In this document: positions 17,634 to 26,888 of the stretch, piece after piece
Position numbering within the stretch: the stretch's first letter is position 1
How the letters are laid out: the number at the start of each line of letters is the position of its first letter
DNA from: Dickeya zeae NCPPB 2538
Lineage (GTDB): Bacteria > Pseudomonadota > Gammaproteobacteria > Enterobacterales > Enterobacteriaceae
DNA length: 64,000 nt
NCBI RefSeq assembly: GCF_000406165.1
Contig: NZ_CM001977.1
Location: 731,090 to 795,089 of the forward strand
Direction: 5' to 3'
Notes under the pieces: generated by a model
The model's input: the letters and a program-made list of their open reading frames with translations, nothing else
What the model was told of the DNA's origin: nothing
The model's database searches: none
Position numbers and translations under genes: made by a program

Positions 17634-18026
17634 ATGAGTCTGATATTTGGGCAGAATGAAATCATGAACATGTTAAGTGCCCCTGTTCACAATGATAGAC
17701 GAGCAATTGCGGTCATTGATGATAAATGCAAGATACTGTGTGCAAATTCCGCATTTAATGCGCATTTTGGTTTGCGTACCGGTACTGCAGCCCCTGCCTC
17801 TATTGATGAGGTCCTGCCGATTAACGTTCGGTTCGCTTACCAGGACTTCATGACTAACAATGAGTTACTGAGCACACATGTCGCCTGGGATTTGTTGTCT
17901 GATGGTTTCGCTAAAAAGCCGCTCAGTACGCTTTCGTTTTCCAAGTTGAATGTAGAAGACAGGGTTCTGTCGCTGTTAATCCTCAATCAAGATGACGGGG
18001 ATATGACCACGACGATGGCGTCATAA
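17634..18026 (+). CDS. Hypothetical protein with PAS-like core
   Basis: A 130-residue protein I do not recognise. The stretch RRAIAVIDDKCKILCANSAFNAHFGL (about residues 22-47) has the look of the opening strands of a PAS sensor domain (a strand, a turn, then N-x-A-F). No kinase, GGDEF or DNA-binding domain follows. The ATG has AGAGGA upstream; an internal ATG at MNMLSAPV is an alternative start. It stands alone in an AT-rich, gene-poor stretch between acs and the AI-2E family permease, suggesting recent acquisition or a degraded sensor. Confidence 0.55.
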   Translation: MSLIFGQNEIMNMLSAPVHNDRRAIAVIDDKCKILCANSAFNAHFGLRTGTAAPASIDEVLPINVRFAYQDFMTNNELLSTHVAWDLLSDGFAKKPLSTLSFSKLNVEDRVLSLLILNQDDGDMTTTMAS

Positions 18027-18644
18027 CGAGCCAGCGATTAGGGAAATGAATTTTGCACACTATCAATGTAATTTGTTGATATGATTTTTTATGCTTTTAT
18101 ACTGGCTGTTACTATTATATCGAGCGCGTTTTAATTCCCCACTTTCTGTCCCGCCTTTATATCGATACGTTTCGATAATCAATTTAGCAAGCAGACTAAT
18201 AGAACATTCATATTTAAATACACTTTTTACATCAAATGTATCCTTTCTATTAATATGGACACATGAATTTTACTGGCAGGTTATTGCCAGAACAAAAAGA
18301 AATTGTTTGCGATGCTCCATCAATGCAATGGCTTGCTATCCGCAAGTGTGACATCTCACCGTTTTACTGCCTGATGATGACTCACACGTGTCAGACATCA
18401 TTTTTCATTGTTACTGACGCTTCTCCCGAGATGATGCTGCCTATCTATACTGCAGGTGACCAAACTATACGGCAGGTGACCAAAAATGATGCTAATCCTA
18501 CTGGTGTTTCGTGGTCAAAACGCTAAGAATGGTTACTGAAATATTATTTCAGGTCAGGGTATTGCCGCTTCTGGCGTAAGGTTTCCTCCTTGCTGACCGG
18601 TGTGGCGCTCCCTTCTGACGTCGCGGTAAGAAACAGGATGTCGT
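18027..18644. other. Gene-poor AT-rich intergenic region
   Basis: About 620 bases without a supportable gene. An 87-codon open frame at 18263-18526 lacks a ribosome site and recognisable motifs. A short direct repeat GGTGACCAAA (about 18458 and 18475) is visible. Composition is clearly more AT-rich than the flanking permease gene. Confidence 0.4.
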
Positions 18645-19655
18645 ATGCAGTTGTTGAATTTGAAACAAGCCAGATTGTTGAGCTTCGCGTTTATCCTTGG
18701 GGGGTTGCTGCTCTTGATTGAGCTGCGACTGCTTGCCTGCTTTATCGCCGGTTTTCTGGTGTATGAAATCATTAATCTGCTGACACCGTATTTCCAGAAG
18801 GTGATCAGCGGTAAGCGTGCCCGTCTGGCTGTCGTGGCAGTGATCAGTACCTTAGTCGTCTGCCTGCTGAGCGTAATTTTCGGCTCGCTGGTTGGGCTGT
18901 TGATGCAGGAAATGAAAGATACCAGTGTGTTCAACGCTCGCATTGCTTTTATTCTCGAAGATGTACAAAAGCAGATCATGACCTATCTGCCGGGTTACCT
19001 ACCGGTCAGTGTGGAAGAGTTGCAGCATGAGTTCGTGATGTGGCTACAAAAGCACGTGGAGATGCTGCAAAACATGGGGAAAGATTTCCTGCATGGCTTT
19101 GTCACCATGTTGATCGGCATGATCCTGGGGGCGATCATCTCTTTGTATAGCATTGAGCCGACGGTGGAGAAGCCTTTGCTGAAAACTGAGTTGATGCATC
19201 GGGTTGCGCTGTTGTCGTCCTCGTTTCGCAATATTGTGTTTGCGCAGGTGAAGATTTCGCTGGTGAACACGGTACTGTCTGCGTTGTTCATTTTGGGTCT
19301 GTTGCCCGGTTTCGGCATTCATCTGCCGTTTTCCAAGACACTGGTAGCGCTTACCTTCATTTTTGGTTTGCTGCCGGTTATCGGTAATCTGATTTCCAAT
19401 TCCGTGGTGTTCATCGCGGCGTTATCGATCTCTTTGCCGATAGCACTGCTGGCACTGGTCTACCTGATGCTGATCCACAAACTGGAGTATTTCCTCAATG
19501 CGCAGATTGTCGGCACTCGCATCAAGGCGCATGCCTGGGAGATTTTGCTGGCGATGCTGGTGTTTGAGGCGGCATTCGGTATTTCCGGCGTGATTGCCGC
19601 CCCCATTTATTATGCCTACCTGAAAAGTGAATTGCGGGAAGCGGCGTTGATCTGA
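18645..19655 (+). CDS. AI-2E family transporter (PerM/YdiK type)
   Basis: A 336-residue integral membrane protein of the AI-2E exporter superfamily (UPF0118). It has two N-terminal helices, a third near residue 65-90, a long periplasmic or amphipathic section (about 90-150) and a C-terminal bundle with the family pattern LPVIGNLISNSVVFIAAL and LVYLMLIHKLEYFLNAQIVG...IKAHAWEILLAMLVFEAAFGISGVIAAPIYYAY. Members export AI-2, ions or unknown solutes; the substrate here is unknown. No operon partner. Confidence 0.82.
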   Translation: MQLLNLKQARLLSFAFILGGLLLLIELRLLACFIAGFLVYEIINLLTPYFQKVISGKRARLAVVAVISTLVVCLLSVIFGSLVGLLMQEMKDTSVFNARIAFILEDVQKQIMTYLPGYLPVSVEELQHEFVMWLQKHVEMLQNMGKDFLHGFVTMLIGMILGAIISLYSIEPTVEKPLLKTELMHRVALLSSSFRNIVFAQVKISLVNTVLSALFILGLLPGFGIHLPFSKTLVALTFIFGLLPVIGNLISNSVVFIAALSISLPIALLALVYLMLIHKLEYFLNAQIVGTRIKAHAWEILLAMLVFEAAFGISGVIAAPIYYAYLKSELREAALI

Positions 19656-19734
19656 TGTACTGTCTCGGGCATGGCAGCGTGGTATTCACCGATGCTGTCA
19701 TGTGGAATCAGCCGACCAACTGACCAGCCGTATA

Positions 19735-19767
19735 AAAACGACAATGCCGCCCGAGGGCGGCATTGTG
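19735..19767 (-). terminator. Terminator of the GPH transporter gene
   Basis: Stem ACAATGCCGCCC / GGGCGGCATTGT at 19741-19766 is followed on the minus strand by CGTTTTTA. It lies between convergent genes and may serve both. Confidence 0.82.
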
Positions 19768-19792
19768 TTGACTGGCAATAGATTAGAATAAC

Positions 19793-21319
19793 TTAGCGAG
19801 AAGAGGTTGCAATGACGGGCTCAGGCTCAGTCGGTTGCAGGCCGAGCGGGTTGTTACCCCAGCATTGCTCGTATTTCCAGCCGGTAAGCTCTTCAGCAAC
19901 GGCGCGGGCTTCTGCCGGAACATCAGCAATGGCGCCACCTGCTTTGATACGTGCAATTTCCTGCAGCAGAATCATATGGTTCTTACGGTCCAGACGCATT
20001 TGAGCACTGAAGTAGATGGCTACTACCGCCAGTGCGATAACACCGAGTGAGAATACACCGATAATTGCCAGTACTGCACTTTCCGGTTGGGCGGCTTTGC
20101 CGGAGACAAATCCGAACTGACTCAGAATCCAGCCCATGGCGAAGACGATGACAGAGCGCACCATCTTGCCCGCGAATGTCATGGCACCGGCATAAATCCC
20201 TTCACGACGACGCCCTGTCAGCACTTCGTCTACATCCGCCAGGAAGGTGTAGACCGTCCACGGAATGTAGTAGATACCGCCAGTACTCAAACCGAAGACA
20301 GCGGTAATACCAAACAGAACGATCATGGTGGCTGTCTGAGACCAGCCAGTGAAATAGAGCGCGGCATACGCGATCACACTGACGATCACCACCATCAACG
20401 CCATACGGTACGGACGGCCAAAGCCCATCTTCACGCAAATACCGATAAAGAGGAAGGTGGAGATAAACTGCATGATGGAACTGAAGCTGTTGAGCTGGGA
20501 GACCACCGCGGTGCTTTGTTTCAGGCCGAACACGATGAAGTACGTGAACGCGGAAGCGAACAGCCATTCAGCACCAAAGCCGAACAGGTACATTCCAAGG
20601 TGTTTGCGGAAAATACGCAGGCGGAATGTGGAAGCCATATCGATGCTGAGTTTTTTCAGCGACTGCCACAGATTCTGAGTATGTTCGCGGGCCACTTCGT
20701 TTGGAGAACGTTCCCAGGATGTGAAGTAAAGGGCGATCATCGCCGCACACATGATGAAACCGTAGGCCAGACCGGTGTAGAAGAACGGTGTGGCGGAGTC
20801 TTTACCGTAGATCCCGATGAACTGGCCTGGGATGAACGCGGCCAGGAAATTGGCGACTTTACCGAAGATAGCCTTGGAGCCGGTCAGTTTAGAACGGGCT
20901 TTGAAGTCAGTGGTCATCTCGGTGGCGAGGGTTTCGTACGGCACCATGATGGAGGTGTAGATCAGCTCGAACAACACATAGGTCGACAGGTAATACCAGA
21001 AACCTAATCCTTCCCTCCACAGCATCGGGTAGACCAACACCAGCGGGATACCGAGCAGAATGAAGAAACGACGGCGACCGAACAGGCGTCCAATACGGGT
21101 ATTGTAGAAGTTGTCGCTGATGTAACCCATGACCGGGTTACTGATGGCGTCGATGACGCTGGCCACGGAGAAAATGGCAGCGGCCTCAACCAGAGACAAT
21201 CCACAAAAGGTGGTATAGAAGTACATTAACCAGGCACCACTAATGGCTAAGGCGCCACTGCCTAGTAGGTTCGCGCTGCCGTAGCAGAGCGTGTGTTTCA
21301 ATGTGATGGGTTTACTCAT
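19793..21319 (-). CDS. GPH family sugar:cation symporter, probable oligogalacturonide/galacturonide transporter (TogT-like)
   Basis: A 508-residue glycoside-pentoside-hexuronide family carrier with 12 membrane segments. Family motifs include SVASVIDAISNPVMGYISDN near the N-terminus, FGRRRFFILLGIPL, VPYETLATEMT and the central EWLFASAFTYFIVFGL. The C-terminal tail of about 60 residues is soluble. In Dickeya the GPH proteins TogT and RhiT import pectin oligomers. A KdgR-like operator just upstream supports a pectin role, but which oligomer cannot be decided from sequence. The ATG at 21319 is chosen; a TTG 18 bases upstream is possible. Confidence 0.75.
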   Translation of the reverse strand: MSKPITLKHTLCYGSANLLGSGALAISGAWLMYFYTTFCGLSLVEAAAIFSVASVIDAISNPVMGYISDNFYNTRIGRLFGRRRFFILLGIPLVLVYPMLWREGLGFWYYLSTYVLFELIYTSIMVPYETLATEMTTDFKARSKLTGSKAIFGKVANFLAAFIPGQFIGIYGKDSATPFFYTGLAYGFIMCAAMIALYFTSWERSPNEVAREHTQNLWQSLKKLSIDMASTFRLRIFRKHLGMYLFGFGAEWLFASAFTYFIVFGLKQSTAVVSQLNSFSSIMQFISTFLFIGICVKMGFGRPYRMALMVVIVSVIAYAALYFTGWSQTATMIVLFGITAVFGLSTGGIYYIPWTVYTFLADVDEVLTGRRREGIYAGAMTFAGKMVRSVIVFAMGWILSQFGFVSGKAAQPESAVLAIIGVFSLGVIALAVVAIYFSAQMRLDRKNHMILLQEIARIKAGGAIADVPAEARAVAEELTGWKYEQCWGNNPLGLQPTEPEPVIATSSR

Positions 21320-21339
21320 AGTCAATTCGCCTAACAATA

Positions 21340-21358
21340 TTAAAACATTATTTCATTT
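21340..21358 (-). promoter_or_regulatory. KdgR-like operator upstream of the GPH transporter
   Basis: TTAAAACATTATTTCATTT is an imperfect palindrome of the form TRAAA(C)-N-RTTTCA typical of KdgR boxes in pectinolytic genes. It lies about 20-40 bases before the transporter start, within the expected promoter or leader. KdgR represses pectin catabolism genes until 2-keto-3-deoxygluconate accumulates. Match by eye. Confidence 0.5.
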
Positions 21359-21712
21359 GAAATGAACTTATGTTCTTATCATTTGCCTGATTGCGACAAA
21401 AGTAAACTAGCCATCCCGCTCCTGACGGCTTTTAATAGGAATCTGTCATGGAGATCATGAAATAAGTTTTTTAATTTGATCATGGCTGCTGCCGGATAAA
21501 ACGTAATGTCTTACCGGGAATGATTGTTTTTTTATCGTTATGCGATAAAAAGAGGTGTTGCTGCGTGTGGTGACATCAGCAGAAGTGATGAAACTATCGA
21601 CACTATTTCGCCGTCTGGGCCAATAAAAAGCAAGTATAATTGTAAAAAATAGCGATTAATTGTGACCGCTATGTGATCTCACTTAGGCCTTGCATCCATG
21701 CGCCGCGCAAAG

Positions 21713-21728
21713 TGTGATTTATCTCACT
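21713..21728 (+). promoter_or_regulatory. CRP-like binding site
   Basis: TGTGATTTATCTCACT matches TGTGA-N6-TCACA at 9 of 10 core positions. It lies 55 bases before the XRE-family regulator gene and about 400 bases before the divergent GPH transporter, so it could serve the regulator. Confidence 0.55.
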
Positions 21729-21782
21729 GTGCCAGACAGTGTATTTTATCGGGTTATGGGTGAATCGTTGGTAAGGCGGGTT

Positions 21783-22004
21783 ATGCCAATCGTTATCAGG
21801 CTGGATGTACTGCTGGCACAGAAAAAGATGAAGTCCCGCGAGCTGGCGAGGCTTATTGGTATTACGGAGCAAAACCTGTCATTGCTGAAATCCGGTAAGG
21901 TGAAGAGCATCCGGTTCGAGACGTTGCAGAAAATATGCGAAGCGCTGTCCTGCCAGCCTGGCGATGTGCTGGAGTCTCTGCCGGAGTGTTTACCTGAAAA
22001 ATAA
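21783..22004 (+). CDS. Small XRE-family helix-turn-helix regulator (YozG-like)
   Basis: A 73-residue single-domain Cro/C1-type DNA-binding protein. The HTH is KMKSRELARLIGITEQNLSLLKSGK (about residues 15-39), followed by IRFETLQKICEALSCQPGDVLE, the classic pattern of YozG-type solitary regulators. The start at 21783 gives the standard family length, with AAGG upstream. It lies between the GPH transporter (divergent) and the convergent dehydrogenase gene. Its targets are unknown. Confidence 0.82.
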   Translation: MPIVIRLDVLLAQKKMKSRELARLIGITEQNLSLLKSGKVKSIRFETLQKICEALSCQPGDVLESLPECLPEK

Positions 22005-22026
22005 AGCCGTGCACTCCCTGCACGGC
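22003..22026. terminator. Hairpin between XRE gene and dehydrogenase gene
   Basis: An 8-to-9-bp stem AGCCGTGCA / TGCACGGCT with a five-base loop directly overlaps the XRE stop codon. No long T-run follows in either direction, so termination would be modest. Confidence 0.5.
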
Positions 22027-22060
22027 TCTGGTGACAGACTGACTCGTGACTAGCTGCTGA

Positions 22061-23557
22061 CTAGTGGTTGAATAGCGCGGCGACGGTTGCTTTCGCGCCG
22101 TTATCACGTAACGACAGGTAGGCATTGGTCAGCTCGGCTACCCACGGCGCGTTGTTGGGCAAATCATCGCCAAACAAGGCACTGATGGCGAGCAGGCCGC
22201 GAACACGCGCTTCGTTGTCAGCGGTTGTGCTGACAACCTGCTGCAAGGTGGTGACCAGCGGGTCGCGGATATCGATCGTCTGACCCGCGTCGTCAACACC
22301 GCCGACATAACGCATCCAACCCGCCACGCCAAGCGTCAGCGCGCGGTGGTCGCTGCCATGCGCCAGATGCCAGCGCAGTGAAGCCAGCATACGTTGTGGC
22401 AGCTTCTGGCTACCATCCATCGCAATCTGCCAGGTGCGGTGTTTCAGCGCCGGGTTAGAAAAACGCTCAAGCAGTTGGTCGGCATACGCGGTCAGATCCA
22501 CACCGGAAACCTGTAAGGTCGGTGCTTGTTCCTGCAACATCAGGTGGCGTACTGCCTGGCGATAGTGCGGATCGTCCATACCATCATTGATGTGCTCGTA
22601 ACCCGCCAGATAACCGAGGTAAGCCAGGAAAGAGTGGCTACCGTTGAGCATACGCAGTTTCATCTCTTCAAACGGCAGTACGTCATCAACCAACTGTGCT
22701 CCCGCCAGTTCCCACTCGGGGCGACCGGCAACAAACTTGTCTTCCACCACCCACTGAATGAACGGCTCGCAGGCGATACCACATGGATCGGCAACCCCAA
22801 TGGCATCGGCTATCTGGGTCAGGGTTTCCGGTGTAGCGGCCGGTACGATGCGGTCTACCATGGTGTTGGGGAAGGTCACGTGTTGGGCTATCCAGTCCGC
22901 CAACGAGGGATCCTGCAAACGGGCGGCATCCATAACAACCTGTCGGGTCACTTTACCGTTTTCCGGTACGTTGTCGCAGGATAGCACCGAGAAGGGCGCG
23001 ATACCGCGCTCACGACGCAGGCGCAGCGCTTCGGCCAGTAAGCCGGGTACTGACGATGGCTGACGTGGGGTGGCCAGGTCTTGCTGAACCAGCGGGTTAT
23101 TCTGATCCAGTTCGCCTTTGTTGCCTGCGCGACAGTAACCTTTTTCGGTGATGGTCAGCGAAACGATCGCGACGACAGGATCCGCCAGTTGTTCCAGAAT
23201 GGCCGCAATCCCTTCGACACGGGCATGTAGCGACTTACAGACGGCGCCCACCACGATGGCCTGATTACCGTTGGCGGCTTTCTCCAGCACGGTAAACCGG
23301 TGATCCTGCCGACGCAGGGCAGAAATCAGGGAGTCGTCGCTAAATAGCACCACTTCGCAAATCCCCCAGTCGCCGCCCTGACGGTTGAGCACCCGATCGG
23401 TCAGCAGCGCCTGATGGGCACGATGAAAAGCGCCAAAGCCGATGTGTACGATGCGGGGTTTCAACGACTGACGGTCGTAGCGGGGTTGTTGAACGGCGGC
23501 GGGAAGCGCCGTATTGGACAGATTTTTTTCGTTGCCGGACAGACTGTTACTGGACAT
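22061..23557 (-). CDS. Mannitol dehydrogenase family oxidoreductase (YeiQ/UxuB type, hexuronate reductase-like)
   Basis: A 498-residue long-chain polyol dehydrogenase. The NAD-binding start is RIVHIGFGAFHRAHQALLTDRVL; TITEKGYCR, MVDRIVPAATPE, CEPFIQWVVEDKF and the catalytic Lys region EEMKLRMLNGSHSFLAYLGYLAGY follow. The family covers mannitol dehydrogenase, fructuronate reductase UxuB and YeiQ. From memory the N-terminal half (GFGAFHRAHQALLTDRVL, VLEKAANGNQAIVVGAV) is nearer YeiQ than UxuB, so I give no symbol. Proximity to a galacturonide-type transporter is consistent with hexuronate metabolism. AGGA precedes the start at 23557. Confidence 0.8.
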   Translation of the reverse strand: MSSNSLSGNEKNLSNTALPAAVQQPRYDRQSLKPRIVHIGFGAFHRAHQALLTDRVLNRQGGDWGICEVVLFSDDSLISALRRQDHRFTVLEKAANGNQAIVVGAVCKSLHARVEGIAAILEQLADPVVAIVSLTITEKGYCRAGNKGELDQNNPLVQQDLATPRQPSSVPGLLAEALRLRRERGIAPFSVLSCDNVPENGKVTRQVVMDAARLQDPSLADWIAQHVTFPNTMVDRIVPAATPETLTQIADAIGVADPCGIACEPFIQWVVEDKFVAGRPEWELAGAQLVDDVLPFEEMKLRMLNGSHSFLAYLGYLAGYEHINDGMDDPHYRQAVRHLMLQEQAPTLQVSGVDLTAYADQLLERFSNPALKHRTWQIAMDGSQKLPQRMLASLRWHLAHGSDHRALTLGVAGWMRYVGGVDDAGQTIDIRDPLVTTLQQVVSTTADNEARVRGLLAISALFGDDLPNNAPWVAELTNAYLSLRDNGAKATVAALFNH

Positions 23558-23658
23558 AGCTGGCGTCCTGAAAAGGGAAAAATTAACCGCCCAACCTTAG
23601 CGATCTTTCGGCTGGGCGGCAACTGTCATATCACGTGTTCTGAAGACTATTCACAGAG

Positions 23659-25263
23659 TCATGAGGGGGCTTTTGCCGTCTCTGCCTGCGAGGTTGGGGT
23701 CAGTACCGGACGAGGTCGTATAAACCAGGCGGGGACTATCGCCAGAAAAAAGAACAGCGCCACCATGAAAAAGCCGTCCAGATAAGCAAACATTTGTGCC
23801 TTGGGCGTTAACATGGATTCCAGATACGTCATGATCCCCGGGTTGATGTGAGTACTGAGTGGATCGCCAAGCGGGTTACCGCCGTGACCAAACAACAGGC
23901 TAAGCTGACGAATAGCATCGGTACTGCGGATATTATCCAGCGTGAGTGATTGCGCCAGCATCTGGCCGTGAAAGGTGGCGCGTCGCTCAATAAATACCGA
24001 CAGCAGGTTGACCCCCATCGCGCCGCCTAACTGGCGGACAAAATTGAGGCTGCCTGCGCCTTGCGCCAGTTGCGCTGGTGGCAGTGCCCGCAACGCACCG
24101 GCGTTCATGGCAGGTAGCATGACCCCCAGCCCAATACGCCCAATGACTATCCACCAGGCCATGGTCCAGAATGGCGTATCGGTATCTGCTTCGCTGGATA
24201 ACCAGCAGGATAGTCCAAACAGGGCTAAGCCTGAAATTACCAGCAGATGAGGCTTGAGCTTGTCGCTGAGCGAGCCCGCCAGTGGGAACACCATACCGAG
24301 CGCCAGCCCGGCTGGCATCAGCAACAGACCGGAGCGGGTCGGGGTATACCCTTGAATGCTTTGTACAAACAGCGGGATGATATACGTCGAACCGTAGATA
24401 CCGGCACCCAATGCGAACGCCACGACACAGCCAGAGGTAAATGCCGGGTTCGCGAACACCCGCAGGCTGAGTAACGGGTACGGTGTGGTGAATTCACGGA
24501 TAATAAAGGCCAGTGTGGCTATCACGGCGGTGGTGAGCAGGCAGAGAATGAAAAAGGAGTCCCAGCCTTCGCGCTGCCCATTGGATAACCCGGCCAACAG
24601 TGAAGTCAGCGCGATGACCAGTAGAATAAATCCCAATGTATCGAAACGACGCGGTGTATTTGTCGTTTGCGTGCTTTTCGCGGGCAAGATAATCCATGCC
24701 GCAGCGATCCCGGCCAGACAGAACGGGACGACTACCATAAAGACGGCGCGCCAGTCGAGCTGGTCAACCATCAAGCCGCCAGCGGCTGGCCCCAGTGCCG
24801 GTGCCAGCACCACCCCGACACCGTAAATCCCCATCGCTTTGCCACGTTCTGATACCGGAAAAACCTGTGAAATGATGATCATCGCCAACGGTTGGATCAG
24901 CCCGCTGGCGCTACCCTGAAGAATACGAGCCAGGATCACTTCGGTACTGCTCTGGCTGAAGGTACCTAGCAGGCTACCTGCGATGAACACCGCCAGTGAA
25001 CCGACGTAAGTGGCGCGGTAACCAAAGCGCTCCAGCATCCAGGCGGTGATCAGCATGGTCGCGGTCATTGAGGCCAGAAAGGCGGTGGACAGCCACTGTG
25101 CCTGATCCTGACCCATACCGAATGCCCCCATGATGTCACGCATTGCGACATTGACGATGGTCGCCGTCGCGGTGGTGGCGATAGTGCCCAGCATGATAGT
25201 AACCGTCGCCAGCCAGCGGTAGCGGTGACCAAAACGGGCTGCCTGGGCTTCAATCGGCGACAT
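23659..25263 (-). CDS. DHA2 family MFS multidrug efflux permease (EmrB/QacA type)
   Basis: A 534-residue 14-helix drug:H+ antiporter. Motifs: ATTATATIVNVAMRDIMGAFG in TM1, LSTAFLASMTATMLITAWMLERFGYR, the motif C-like GYGVGVVLAPALGPAAGGLMVDQLDWRAVF stretch, and WFIRPRP at the C-terminus. It overlaps the membrane-fusion gene by 14 bases. EmrAB-type pumps export hydrophobic drugs and uncouplers across both membranes together with TolC. In plant-associated enterobacteria such pumps often export plant phenolics; that is inference here. Confidence 0.9.
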   Translation of the reverse strand: MSPIEAQAARFGHRYRWLATVTIMLGTIATTATATIVNVAMRDIMGAFGMGQDQAQWLSTAFLASMTATMLITAWMLERFGYRATYVGSLAVFIAGSLLGTFSQSSTEVILARILQGSASGLIQPLAMIIISQVFPVSERGKAMGIYGVGVVLAPALGPAAGGLMVDQLDWRAVFMVVVPFCLAGIAAAWIILPAKSTQTTNTPRRFDTLGFILLVIALTSLLAGLSNGQREGWDSFFILCLLTTAVIATLAFIIREFTTPYPLLSLRVFANPAFTSGCVVAFALGAGIYGSTYIIPLFVQSIQGYTPTRSGLLLMPAGLALGMVFPLAGSLSDKLKPHLLVISGLALFGLSCWLSSEADTDTPFWTMAWWIVIGRIGLGVMLPAMNAGALRALPPAQLAQGAGSLNFVRQLGGAMGVNLLSVFIERRATFHGQMLAQSLTLDNIRSTDAIRQLSLLFGHGGNPLGDPLSTHINPGIMTYLESMLTPKAQMFAYLDGFFMVALFFFLAIVPAWFIRPRPVLTPTSQAETAKAPS

Positions 25264-26371
25264 TGATGCTCACTTCCGCCATCAGGCCCGGTTTCAGGCC
25301 GTTATCCTGGGAATCCAGCGCGATACGCACCGGGACGCGTTGGGTAATTTTAGTGAAATTGCCAGAAGGATTAGGGCTTGGCAGCAATGCAAACTGGTTG
25401 GTGGCTGCATCGCCAACCCGGATGACATGGCCGCTGAAATGCTTGTCCGGGTAAGCATCGACCTGAATATCGACACGTTGACCGACCCGTACCCGACCAA
25501 TGGCTGTTTCTTTGATGTTAGCCTCGACCCACAGGTTACGCGGATCGTGTACCAGCATGATCCACTGGCCGGTTTGTGCGTAACTGCCCACATTGACGAT
25601 GGTACGATCCACGACGCCGTCTACCGGGGAGCGTAACGCCCGGTCGGCGATCTCCTGTTTGATCTGATCGACTTGCGCTTGCAACGCGATGCGCTGCTGG
25701 CGCTGCATCTCTATCTGCCTGTCGAGCACCTGCAGTGTGTTGCGCTGTGCTAAGGCGTTGTTCAGATCGGCTTGCTGCGCTGTACGCTGGGCTTCGGCTT
25801 CACGTAGCTCGCTCTGGCGTTGCAACAGCAGGGTGTGCGATTCGTCCCAGGTTTTACGGGCGGTCAGGTTACTCTTCAGTAATTGATCGTCGCGCTGAAA
25901 ATTGTTCTGGGCCAGGGTGAGCTGATAACCGGCGTTACTGACGGCGGAGTCATTGGATGCCAGTTTGGCCCGCGCTTGATCCAACGCCGCCTGCGTCGTG
26001 AGGTCGGTGACCTGACGCTGGGTCTGGCTGTAGGTAATTTGCGCCTCCGCTGCGGCCAGATTGCCTTCCTGCTCCGCCAGTCGCAGACGGGCGTCGCGAT
26101 CGTCGATTTGTGCCAGTAACTGGTCTTTGTGGATGACATCGCCGTCGATGACCGGGCGGGCTGTCACCCAACCGTCTTCACGGCTGGCCAGCGAGATCAC
26201 TTCCCCCATGACACGGGCATCTGTTTCGCTGATGTGTGTAAAACGCTGGTGAAACCAATAGGCCAGCATCAACAATGCCAGCAACAGCAGAGTGGTGCCG
26301 GTCAGCAAAAAAGTACGCTGACGCTGGCTAAGACGGCGAAATCCCGCCAGTTTAGATAAGTGATGGTTCAT
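25250..26371 (-). CDS. HlyD family membrane fusion protein (EmrA type)
   Basis: A 373-residue periplasmic adaptor. One N-terminal membrane helix (residues about 22-43) is followed by ETDARVMGEVISLASREDGWVTA (lipoyl half), a long coiled-coil hairpin (about 95-215, Gln and Ala rich), RSPVDGVVDRTIVNVGSYAQTGQWIMLV (second lipoyl half) and a beta-barrel ending GLMAEVSINV. It should bridge the EmrB-type pump to an outer-membrane channel. It overlaps the regulator stop by four bases and the pump start by 14, so all three genes form one operon. Confidence 0.9.
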   Translation of the reverse strand: MNHHLSKLAGFRRLSQRQRTFLLTGTTLLLLALLMLAYWFHQRFTHISETDARVMGEVISLASREDGWVTARPVIDGDVIHKDQLLAQIDDRDARLRLAEQEGNLAAAEAQITYSQTQRQVTDLTTQAALDQARAKLASNDSAVSNAGYQLTLAQNNFQRDDQLLKSNLTARKTWDESHTLLLQRQSELREAEAQRTAQQADLNNALAQRNTLQVLDRQIEMQRQQRIALQAQVDQIKQEIADRALRSPVDGVVDRTIVNVGSYAQTGQWIMLVHDPRNLWVEANIKETAIGRVRVGQRVDIQVDAYPDKHFSGHVIRVGDAATNQFALLPSPNPSGNFTKITQRVPVRIALDSQDNGLKPGLMAEVSINVAD

Positions 26372-26823
26372 GAGTGGCTGTTTTCGTTGCGGGAGAGATT
26401 AGCAATAACCTGATCGACAATCCGGCTGACCTGTTGAATATCCTGCTCTGATACCCCGGCCAGCGCCTGATTGCGCACCTGCCCGGCGATAGACTCCACC
26501 TTTTTCACTTGTTCCTGCCCGAGTGCGGTGAGATGAATTTCGCGAAAACGGCGGTCATGGCCTTCCCGACGTTCAATAAGCCCCTGTTTTTGTAGATTAT
26601 CCAGTATTCGCACCACCGCGGAGGCATCCAGTCCCAAGGCTTCGGCCAGCGCTTTTTGATGAGTGAACGTTTCTTCGCGGGCAATAAACAGCAAGGGCAG
26701 CCAACTGGCCTGGGTTAAGCCGAAGGGCTGTAATTCCCGATCAATGACCCGGCGCCACAGACGGGTAGTCTGCCCCAGTTGGATGGCGAAACGTCGGCGG
26801 GCTGAAGATTCTGTCTGTGACAT
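26368..26823 (-). CDS. MarR family transcriptional regulator
   Basis: A 151-residue winged-helix regulator. The recognition region is HQKALAEALGLDASAVVRILDNLQKQGLIERREGHDRRFREIHLT (about residues 54-98), with the wing DRRFREIHLT. It is first in the operon with the EmrA- and EmrB-type genes, so it most likely represses them and is released by a ligand the pump exports. Start at 26823 gives the usual MarR length; an upstream in-frame ATG would fall in the operator. Nearby palindrome and direct repeats are its probable binding sites. Confidence 0.88.
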   Translation of the reverse strand: MSQTESSARRRFAIQLGQTTRLWRRVIDRELQPFGLTQASWLPLLFIAREETFTHQKALAEALGLDASAVVRILDNLQKQGLIERREGHDRRFREIHLTALGQEQVKKVESIAGQVRNQALAGVSEQDIQQVSRIVDQVIANLSRNENSHS

Positions 26824-26843
26824 GATAAGTTCCGTTTGAATAG

Positions 26844-26888
26844 ATGACAGTGTCATTAGTTAACAAGTCAATTAATGATAAGTCAATT
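26844..26888. promoter_or_regulatory. Candidate MarR operator and promoter
   Basis: A perfect palindrome ATGACA-g-TGTCAT (26844-26856) lies 20 bases before the regulator start. Just upstream are two direct copies of AAGTCAATT (26865-26873 and 26880-26888), which on the minus strand read as TTGACTT, a -35-like hexamer. The arrangement fits an autorepressed regulator-pump operon. Confidence 0.5.

Noticed and set aside
18263..18526. An 87-codon plus-strand ORF in the gap after the PAS-like gene
   Set aside because: No ribosome site, no motif, and unusual composition.
20087..21007. A 306-codon plus-strand open frame inside the GPH transporter
   Set aside because: Antisense shadow of a membrane protein; no start signal and unnatural composition.
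22061..23557. Naming the dehydrogenase uxuB
   Set aside because: Its N-terminal half looks nearer to YeiQ, and no uxuA or uxaC gene lies beside it, so the name is not safe.
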